Origin: Erigeron canadensis
Taxonomy: Eukaryota; Streptophyta; Magnoliopsida; Asterales; Asteraceae
DNA length: 64,000 nt
Direction of reading: 5' to 3'
Assembly (NCBI RefSeq): GCF_010389155.1
Contig: NC_057761.1
Span: 17,982,501 to 18,046,500, forward strand
Shown piece after piece: positions 55,785-64,000 of this stretch. Below the pieces are notes generated by a model. That model was not told the DNA's origin. It saw only the letters and a list, made by a program, of their open reading frames with translations, and did not search any database. A program made the translations under genes and the position numbers. Every line of letters starts with the position of its first letter. The first letter of the stretch is position 1.

Positions 55785-58229
55785 AATCCCTCCACACTTG
55801 AGCATTGCTTGTCCTCAAGCAAATCCGGAATTTAAGAAAAAGTAATCCTTGACAATCAAACTATCAAACAAATGACTAGTATCAAAAAGAAGCAACACCA
55901 AGCATGTCTAATGACAGAAAACAGGTGAAGCAGTTTTAATCTTAAATGAAAACTCGAAATGTTTGACAATACCTGAACAATCCGCAAGCCACGATAATCA
56001 ACTAAGCATAAATGAAAACAAACGATCCTATCAATATCATTCTACTCCAACAAACCTACTTTCAGGGTTGAACATATGAAGAATCACTCATAGCTCAGTC
56101 GTGATGTATACTCTTTTACCATAGGCTTGAACCAGGATCGTCACTCCACCATTAAGGCGCAAGGATCAAGTACATCGTCAAAATAGGCATTAAGGGTGGT
56201 TGTAAACTAAAACTAAAAGGTAAGAGTTTATAGTATAAGTTATATTGAATATGAACAAATTAGTCTAATCAACCCATACCATTGATTGCCAACAAACCAC
56301 TAACCCATAAGATGTCATCCCGAGAACACCTCCAAAGTACCAAGCAAGCCCGACACCATTGTGGTGTATCAACTTCAAACAGCTTATAATCAACCAAATC
56401 TTCCAAAATTAATGATACAACAACTTTCTAGACATTTAAAGTTGAGAAATACCTACTAGTAGCCCAAGTTCTTTCTTTTCCTCTTTTTTTTTTTATTTTT
56501 TCTGTTTTTCAATTCTATTTATTCTTTTTTAACCATTTTTACTCTACTAGTAGATACCCTCTTACAATGATAAACATGCCTATAACACTTCACTTTCTTT
56601 GTTTGAACAATCCAAGACAATCTTCAATAACTTAACCCATTAACATATTCTCATAGACAAGAATATTCCACAAATCAACCCATTGAAACTCTCCTAAACC
56701 ATCCAAACAAACCAATGACAATCAATGGCCCCCCAGAATAGACTAACGGTATAATTAGGTAAGGTTTACATGGATAGGTGGGTTTATACAATGGAAAGGT
56801 AAGTTATAGTGATGTATATGTGTATATATTGTTAAGGTATAAAAGAAAAGAAAATTGTGTGAATATAGACAAGTATAAGTATAAGGTTGTATACTAGGGA
56901 AATGGATATACAAAAGAAAAATGAAAAGAAGAAAATAAAAAGGATGGTCAAACCTAAATGCCAATTTGTCATCCATTGTACTCGTCACGATCACCAGGCC
57001 AAGTTCTAGAATCAACACATCATCGGTATACTCTTATCAAGAAAAGAACCCGGAAATGGCTTAGAAATACTTCAAACACGCACATCTTAGTGCAGGGCAT
57101 CAAAATGAAAACCCTTACTCCTGAATAAATCCAAGAGCCTAAGAGAGGGACGTATTTACGAAGCAAACAAACCAAAACCGTCACCTGACACACTATATAT
57201 GAAATGATGAAATCTCACAATTGGGTGTTTTGGATATATAAGAGTATGCAAGTAATGTTATCAATCCCGAAGGACAAGCCAAATAACCGTTCAGGACACA
57301 CTTCGCCAATTAAAATTTTTTTGTCAAGGAAACAGTTTGTAGTAAAATTGCTTAATAAGTAATCAATTAAGTGTCAAAAGAATTTACCACAAGGACAAGT
57401 TCAACTCAAGTTTTAAAAGTCATATCAATTTCTGTTATTCCGCCAAATTAATATCACCAGTTTTAAACATGCACATCACAGTTAAGAGTTCAAAATTGAA
57501 ACTCATACCCCTAGATAGGATCCAAAGGCCTACAAGAGGGACACATTAACAAAACTGATAAAAAATCTCAATGGCAAAAAAACAAAAATGATAAACCCGG
57601 TAGCTTAAACCTATTTGCCACCCCCCCACACTTAAGATGGACAAAGCCCTCAATGTCCATATTCGGTAAAACAAAGGTAAATAGAGGTAAGCGACATAGA
57701 AAAGCACATACCGGAATGAGGACACATTTCGTTTTGAAACGAGTTATCAACCCCGTGTCCGAAATAGGAATGGCATTTTGGTTGGCGGGATAAACAACTT
57801 GTGCCAAAACGGAAGGTGCGAGAGTAGTGTGTGCATCAAACATAGCAATACAAATATGGCGCTGAACTTACTGCCAGCATACGCACACCATCACACAATC
57901 AACACATTGATGCCATAGAATAGATGAGAAGAGAATCCAAGGGGTTCCCCCTCACACTTGAGTTGCGCTATAGCCATCGAATGTAGTAACCTGCTCAAAT
58001 TCCATCAAAGCAACCCAAAATAGATCAAAGCAATATGTATATCTACTTGTTCATGCAACAACTAAAAGAAAAAAAAAAGAAACAAATACAATGTTCATCA
58101 CCCCGTAGGGTGGATACCAACACGAAATAAGAAATAATGTATCAAAGTACAGTAATTCATCAATCAGCATGAATGAATATCAATCAACATATGACCCCAT
58201 CCCACGGTACCGGATGGAAGTCATCCTCA
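55785..58229. other. Athila 3' noncoding region
   Basis: No supported gene in 2.4 kb. Polypurine-type phrases occur on the minus strand at 55785-55800 (TGTGGAGGGATT, the functional one) and again near 57620-57635 and 57945-57960 (GTGTGGGGGGGTGGC, AAGTGTGAGGGGG), so the tract has been duplicated. A long low-complexity AT stretch lies at 56480-56530. Long untranslated 3' regions are usual in Athila. Confidence 0.6.
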
Positions 58230-60569
58230 TCACTGCTGCTGTCCATGATAACCATACAGAGCGCCTGGTGGGCCAAACAAATCATCCACCCAGCTGGTAG
58301 CCTGCTCTGGTGTACCTCCTGAACCTGAGCCGCCATATCCGCCACCCGGCTGATTATCTCCCTGTCCAGAGCCTCCAGCAAAATCAGCAAATCCAGAACT
58401 GGCACCTGTAAAGAAACTAGGCATGGAGGAGGAAATCCCAGCATCACCATCTGTGTATCGACCAAACTGAACTGGCCCTCCGGGAGATCCTCCCAAGTCA
58501 TGGGGCCGTGGGGACATCTGGGATGGCGTGAAGAAGTAAGAACCGCCATCCTGTCGATATGGTGGAACACAGATAGGTGGAGGGCTGAAAGGTGGAATCG
58601 GGTCAGGCTGCCAAAACTCCATCCCCGTGTACGCCGCTGTGACCCTAACCAACTCACCTCCTGATCCATACGCCGCTGGTAGTCATCGAAAGCCTGGCGG
58701 CTGGCCTGCTGCCCCTCATAGATCTGCCAGAGCTGGGTGCTCAACGGGGTCAAGTCAATACCAGTGGGAGCTCGCCTCGGTTGCTCCTGTGGAGCATCCC
58801 TCATCTCAACATCCTCAACTCCCTCCACAACGGGAGTCGGGCAACAAGCCCAGTGTCATCCAGCAGTCTAGAGTTCTCCATCTGCGTCATCTACTTCACA
58901 ATCTTGGCCCTCACCAACTCGGCCTGAGTCAAAGTCTCCTGAAAGATAGGGGGCGAAAGGTCGGTTTGGCACTCATCCGTATCGAAAATGCCCATGCGCC
59001 AATAAATCATAGTAACAAAGTGGCCCAAAACCATCTTCGAGTCGGAGTGGTTCCACATCCTATCCAACACAACAAATGGGGCCAAAGCAAACCTCCTAGG
59101 CGCCCCTCAGCAAACAACTTCATCAACCAGAGATCAGTCTGGTACGCCTTATCCCAGTGAGTGGACCGCTGTACTAGAAACGTGACAATCATACGATGGA
59201 GCATCCTCAATCGCACACTCCTGATCTTAGAAACACTACCTGACCCCCCGGACGGCCAAGCTTCACCACCAGTAATTCGAGTCCAATACTGAGGAATGGA
59301 CTCACCATCAAAAGCCTGCTTCAGATATAAGCCCTACCTCAACAAACTTCTGAACTCGCTACTGTTCAACTGGTCCAGAGTGTACATGCCAGTATAATAG
59401 CCAAACTAGGCTATAGAAATCTTTCTCGCAACACCCCCACAGTAGAAAGTCACACAGCGCTCCTCAAAAATGTCCTTCACCTTATTCAACTCTTTTGTCA
59501 CCTTCAGAGTTGAATAGAACTCCAAACACAGCTCCCTATACACAGGCTCCCGATTGTTGAACACATTATGCCACATATCGCTCACAACTAACCTATCACC
59601 AACCTGAGCTTCTATCCTAAACCACCCGTTAATGTCGGCTTGAATGCCGAAATGCTGAGCGGCAGTGGGAGCGAGATACCTAGGTGGACAAACCACCTCC
59701 TTGTGGATGGTGAACAACTCATTAAGGAAGTTGTTCTTGTGGGGTTGTTTCACGCTGCTGAATTCCAACCATGTATGCTTCTCATTTAATTGCCCAGGCC
59801 AGAACTTTAGTGTGGGCGCTTCAACTGCCTCCCGAGAAGCTTTGGCTTGCTTCTGGGCCGACCCGCTTCCTTGGCCCTCCTCAACTTGCTTCCTCTTGTC
59901 AGTTCCTGAAGCATCCTACAATCACAATTCATAAGACAATTAAACATGTTAAATGCGGAATACAAACCAGGAACCGTATTAAAAACGAACAAAATTCATG
60001 CAGGAAAGTGCCCCACTGCGACGCAGTGGGCATCATCAATACCCCCTCACTGCGGCGCAGTGAGGCTAAGTCCAAATTTGGCCGAGGTTTACCACTGCGG
60101 CACAGTGGTATGTAGTAACCCTCACTGCGGCGCAGTGAGGTTCTAAACACGTGCAGGTCACAAGCCATGGACTGCGGCGCAGTGGATCAAACACACCACC
60201 ACTGTGGCGCAGTCACTTGAAGTTCTGGGCAGGTTCCTTGTGTTCATCACAAATTTCCAGAAAAAGGGTGCAATAATCCAACTAAATATCAATCTTTCAA
60301 CAATATATCACTACAAATCCTTCCATTAACCTCCCCCACACTTGTTCATCAAAAAAGCCCCAATTTTTTCCAAAACCCTAGGTTTGATTTAGACTCAAAT
60401 CCGGATGAACAAGTGTTAGATTCGTGAAATTAAACACTACATTATCATCCATACCCCTTAATTGACAAAACCCACCAACCAATTCCACAATTACACCCTA
60501 AAAATCTAAAAATCTAAATTTGCAAGATTAAAAGGAAAATAAACAAGAAAAACTTACATTCTTTCCCAT
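58230..60569 (-). pseudogene. Athila env-position ORF (Athila ORF1-type), spliced, broken
   Basis: Exon 1 is only four codons, ATGGGAAAGAAT at 60569-60558 (MGKN), followed by a GTAAGT donor. The acceptor TTGTGATTGTAG precedes exon 2 at 59915, and the frames join. Exon 2 begins DASGTDKRKQVEEG and holds QHFGIQADINGWFRI, REPVYRELCLEFYSTL, FEERCVTFYCGG, YTLDQLNSSEFRSLL and RLRMLHRMIVTFLV, the style of the plant 'Arabidopsis retrotransposon Orf1' (ATHILA) family. Stops at 59406 and about 59335 and frame changes near 59100 and 58650 break it. The true C-terminus is the Gly/Pro-rich frame ending 58230 (GGGYGGSGSGG, SWVDDLFG), so the overlapping 214-residue ORF at 58184-58828 is in part a wrong-frame reading. 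An envelope role is traditional for this position; I see no clear transmembrane helix. Confidence 0.72.
60008..60216. repeat. Palindrome cluster II (CACTGCGGCGCAGTG) in the env-position intron
   Basis: Six copies at about 60012, 60048, 60092, 60122, 60170 and 60199, three of them with a C-to-T or G-to-A change in the core. They lie within the intron 60557-59916. Confidence 0.92.
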
Positions 60570-61135
60570 GGTAGTGATTGAGAGGTGAAAAGCTAAGAGA
60601 ATAGAGAAAGAAAAGTGCAAAGTGCTGGTGGATTAAAGGGTAATTTCCGAATTCAAGGGTGTTCTTGGGGAGGGAGGTCGTTTTTGCTTTTTAGAGAAAG
60701 AGGATAAGAGAGTTTGAAAAAGTGTGTGTGGTAGAAACAACTCCCCCTTTCCTTTTTTACTTTAAACAACCGATCCCTCCTGACCAGTCAACACTCCCAC
60801 TGCGGCGCAGTGAGTTTAGGTGTCCCCCCACTGCGCCGCAATGGGGATTAATTCAATAAAAGCCAAGCTTTTGGACTGCGGCGCAATCATCTCCTCACGC
60901 CCCCACTGCGGAGCAGTGGGGTGATTGTCAAAATAAGCTAAGGAAATGGACTACAGCGCAGTCTGTTTTACCCCCTCCACTGCGGCGCAGTGGGGGACTT
61001 TTCCAGAAAAAAATGTTTTTCGTTTCTAAACCCAAACTTACCTCAATCCGCTTCACACCACTTCTGAACCTGCACATTCTTAACAAAACAAATTAAACCT
61101 ATCTAACGAATAAAAATCAAATTGACAAAACAAAA
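60570..61135. repeat. Noncoding DNA between Athila pol and env-position ORF, with palindrome cluster III
   Basis: Six further copies of the palindrome at about 60797, 60826, 60872, 60901, 60950 and 60977, 220-420 bp upstream of the env-position ATG. The rest is AT-rich with a CT-rich leader-like stretch on the minus strand near 60600-60700. No TATA box stands out. Confidence 0.8.
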
Positions 61136-64000
61136 TTAAACACGGGTTGCCTCCCGAGAAGCGCTTAATTTATTTACGAGTCGTGAGCTAGACTCGATCA
61201 CCATTTCAAGTTTGTGAATCAAAAATGGGGATTTCTTCAACCATCCCCTCCTCCTACTCTTCTTCCAAATACAACTTGAGCCTATGACCATTGACAATGA
61301 AAGACCCATTTCCATCCCTTTTAAAAAGTTCAACATACCCGGACGGATACACATGTTTAATCACAAAAGGACCTATCCACTTAGAAGTTAACTTTGGTTG
61401 TTTAATTTTAAATTTCGATAAAAACAACAAAACTTTCGCACCAACCTTGAACTCCTTTCTACGGATCCTTTTGTCGTGGTAAACCTTGGTTTTCTCTTAA
61501 TAAAGTCTTGAATTTTCATGTGCACCTAATCTAAGCTCATCGAGCTCATGAAGTTGCAACAACCTAAGTTCACCGGCCTCCATCATGTCTAGGTTCAAAT
61601 TCCTCAACGCCTAATACGCCTTATGCTCTAATTCGATTGGTAAGTGACAAGTCTTACCATAGAGCAATTTGTATGGCGTAGTGCCAATAGGCGTCTTAAA
61701 GGCGGTCCTAAACGCCCACAAGGCGTCATCCAACTTTTTCGACCAAACCTTGGGGTTATCCCCAACTGTTTTCTCTAGAATTCTTTTCAAAGCCCTATTG
61801 GTGTTTTCCACTTGACCACTTCTTAAGAACCTTATCTAGTTGATGATTAGCAAAATGTGTTCCGCGATCACTAATTAAGGCTCTAGGGCAACCAAACCTA
61901 CTAAACAACTATTTTAAAGACTCAATGACTACCCTCGCGTCGTTTGTAGGCAAAACCTTGGCTTCGGCCTACTTAGACACGTAGTCAACAGCAACTAGGA
62001 TGTACTGAAACTTGTTAGACGGTGGGAATGGTCCCATGAAGTCTATGCCCCAAATATCGAAAACCTCGCATACCTGAATTCCTTGCTGTGGCATTTCATC
62101 CTGTTTTGTGATGCTTCCTTGGCGTTGGCAAATGTCACAGGTTTTGACCAACGTTTGGGCCTCTTTGAAGATTGTCGGCCAATAGAAACCTGCATCAACA
62201 ACCTTTCTACCTGTAATTGACGGACCATAGTGACCTCCGGTTGGCCCGTAATGGCAAGCATCCAATATTTCCCTAGTTTCAGCTCCTGCGACACATCTTC
62301 TTACCATATCATCTGCACAAATACGAAACAGATATGGATTATCCCAGGAATAATGCTTAGCATCCGATATGAGCTTCTTCTTCTGTTGACCCGAGAAATC
62401 ATTTGGTATTTCACCTACAACCAAATAATTAGCAATGTCAGCAAACCAAGGACCTTCATCAGAGTTAGAAATGACATTTAAATATTCATCGGGGAAGTTA
62501 TCCTTAATCTCCCCATCCTGAAGCTCCTCCCAGTTTGGGTCTTCCAATCGGCTCAAGTGATCGGCTGCTAAGTTCTCGGCACCTTTCTTATCTTTGATTT
62601 CAATATCAAATTCTTGCAACAACAGAATCCATCGAATCAGTCTAGGCTTTGCATCTTGCTTAGAAAACAAATACTTCAAAGCAGAGTGGTCAGTGAAAAC
62701 AACAGTTTTACTTAGTACTAGATATGACCTAAGCTTATCAAATGCAAAGACTACCGCAAGCAACTCCTTCTCTGTGGTAGTGTAATTTTGCTGGGCGGGA
62801 TTCAAGGTTTTACTAGCATAGTAAATCGGCTTGAAATGCTTATCATCCCTTTGCCCAAGAACAGCTCCAACAGCATAGTCACTTGCATCACACATCCGCT
62901 CAAAAGGCAAATTCCAATCTGGTCCCACCATAATTGGAGAATCAGTCAACTTCTCCTTCAATACCTGAAAAGCACTTAAACAAGATTCATCAAAAACAAA
63001 AGGCACGTCCTTCTCCAACAAGTGGGTCATCGGACGAGTAATCTTAGAGAAATCCTTAATGAATCTCCGGTAGAAACCGGCATGGCCAAGAAAACTACGA
63101 ACCCCTTTCACATTGGAAGGTGGGGGTAACTTGGCTATCACATCAATTTTGGCCCTATCAACTTCTATCCCGGCCCTAGACACCTTATGACCTAGAACAA
63201 TCCCCTCGGTCACCATGAAGTGACACTTCTCCCAATTCAAAACTAGACGAGCCCTTTCACACCTAGCCAACATCTTATCTAGATTATGCAAGCAAGACCT
63301 AAAAAAATCCCCGAAAACCGAGAAATCATCCATGAAAACCTCCATTGAGGTTTCAAGCATGTCCTGGAAAATAGCTATCATGCACCTTTAGAAGGTGCCA
63401 GAGCATTACACAAGCCAAAAGGCATTCGCCGGTAGGCAAAGGTACCAAATGGACATGTAAAAGTGGTCTTTTCTTGGTCTTTCGGGTCGATGGGTATTTG
63501 GAAGTACCTGGAGAACCCATCCAAGAAACAAAAATATTCATTACCTGCAAGTCTTTCCAACATTTGATCAGTAAAAGGGAGGGGAAAATGATCCTTACGG
63601 GTGGCATCATTCAACTTACGGTAATCTATGCAAACCCGCCAACCCATGACAGTCCTAGTGGCCAAAAGTTCATTATTTTCATTTTCAATTACTGTCATGC
63701 CCCCCTTTTTGGGAACACAGTGGACGGGACTTACCCAAGAACTATCGGCAATCGGGAAAATAATCCCTGCATCTAACAGTTTAATCACTTCTTTCTTAAC
63801 CACCTCTTTCATATATGGATTAAGCCTCCTTTGTCTCTAGACAACGGGCTTAACATCATCAACAAAATCTATCTTGTGCATGCAAAAATCAGGGCTAATA
63901 CCTGGAATATCGGTGGTCTTCCAAGCAAAAGCCCGCTTATGAGCTTTGAGCACGGCCAAAAGAAGATTTTTCTCGTCACTCGAAACTGCGGACAAGATAA
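61136..64000 (-). pseudogene. Athila pol: reverse transcriptase, RNase H, integrase (partial, broken; N-terminus off the window)
   Basis: Read from 64000 leftward. RT: WVSPVHCVPKKGGMTV, GWRVCIDYRKLN, FCFLDGFSRYFQIPI and RRMPFGLCNA, then a one-base deletion near 63385, then the catalytic VFMDDFSVFG. RNase H: MCDASDYAVGAVLG, TTTEKELLAVVFA, VFTDHSALKYLF and AADHLSR. Integrase zinc site: CHYGPTGGHYG and CDICQRQG, all four ligands present. Core: WGIDFMGPF, then a stop at 61969; a second Asp in ISDRGTHF. The segment before the catalytic Glu is deleted near 61818 (KVLKK runs directly into GQVENTN-like sequence in another frame). C-terminal integrase sequence ends at about 61136 beside the Athila phrase GCGCTTCTCGGGAGGCAACC. 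A further stop lies near 63838. The protein cannot be made from this copy. Confidence 0.9.

Larger units (their letters stand above)
31781..64000 (-). mobile_element. Athila-like Ty3/gypsy retrotransposon with two younger elements in its 3' LTR; 5' part outside the window
   Basis: Minus orientation. The 3' LTR is in three pieces (31781-32614, 45967-46186, 55200-55784), split by the Tat-like element and by element III. The internal region runs from 55785 to the right edge: noncoding 3' region, a spliced env-position ORF (60569 to 58230), noncoding DNA, and pol (to 64000). The polypurine region reads on the minus strand GGACAAGCAATGCTCAAG, then TGTGGAGGGATT before the LTR, a hallmark phrase of Athila-type elements. 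The target duplication should begin with TGGAG (31776-31780). Gag and the 5' LTR lie beyond the window. Confidence 0.85.

Noticed and set aside
57568..57843. 91-residue minus-strand ORF
   Set aside because: Falls in the Athila 3' noncoding region across a duplicated polypurine-type phrase; no family resemblance.
58184..58828. 214-residue ORF as the true C-terminus of the Athila env-position protein
   Set aside because: The overlapping frame ending at 58230 has the Gly/Pro-rich composition expected; the 214-residue reading is only partly correct and changes frame near 58650.
55254..60990. Regularly spaced GC-rich repeats could suggest a CRISPR-like array
   Set aside because: The repeats are 15-bp palindromes with irregular spacing inside a plant LTR element; no cas genes and the wrong domain of life.

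Overview
This window is intergenic plant nuclear DNA, about as repeat-dense as such DNA gets. It holds one ordinary host gene, a single-exon fasciclin-like arabinogalactan protein gene (7434-8477, minus). Nearly everything else is transposable elements of every major plant class: CACTA, hAT, MULE, PIF/Harbinger, Stowaway and Tourist MITEs, Ty1/copia and Ty3/gypsy. The LTR families and their style suggest a eudicot, and I lean to Asteraceae, but that is an impression and not a proof. I see no tRNA, rRNA, CRISPR or bacterial feature.

Region 1 (1-5077) is DNA-transposon territory. The end of a CACTA element (1-2324), which carries a Stowaway MITE and a 119-bp tandem array, has landed inside a decayed polyubiquitin-like sequence (2325-2630). 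Next comes a MULE (4108-5077, 9-bp target duplication). Its left end and flank were later duplicated in tandem, and a hAT element (3180-4004, 8-bp target duplication) then entered the second copy. Region 2 (5078-16185) holds the FLA gene, a decayed duplicate of that gene's 3' end, an array of seven hairpins whose stem sequence changes while pairing is kept, a Tourist-like element, and a PIF/Harbinger transposase pseudogene cut by a dimeric MITE.

Region 3 (16186-64000) is one nested stack of LTR retrotransposons. The outermost layer is a Tekay/chromovirus-like Ty3 LTR (16186-18406, minus). A Sirevirus-like copia element (called copia I here, 18508-31780, minus) sits in its 3' internal end. That copia carries a solo LTR in its pol and a long extra ORF after pol. 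An Athila-like Ty3 element (from 31781, running off the right edge, minus) sits in the copia I 5' LTR. Two younger elements sit in the Athila LTR: a complete Tat-like Ty3 element (32615-45966, plus, ATTCA duplication), and a complete short-LTR copia derivative (called element III, 46187-55194, minus, TTTAT duplication) that entered exactly at the Athila LTR TATA box.

Most gag/pol genes are broken by stops and frameshifts. Two things stay open: a three-exon antisense gene inside the Tat element (43429 to 40632), and the first ORF of element III, which has no recognisable gag capsid, protease, integrase or reverse transcriptase. A recurring theme is that several LTR families carry their own short palindrome in clusters outside the conserved genes: CACTGCGGCGCAGTG in Athila, ACGATCTAAATTTAGATCGT in element III, CCAGTT..AACTGG in copia I, and TCGGATCCTA (not itself a dyad, with a GGATCC core) in the Tat LTR. 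I consider these clusters the best lead for undescribed regulatory biology here.
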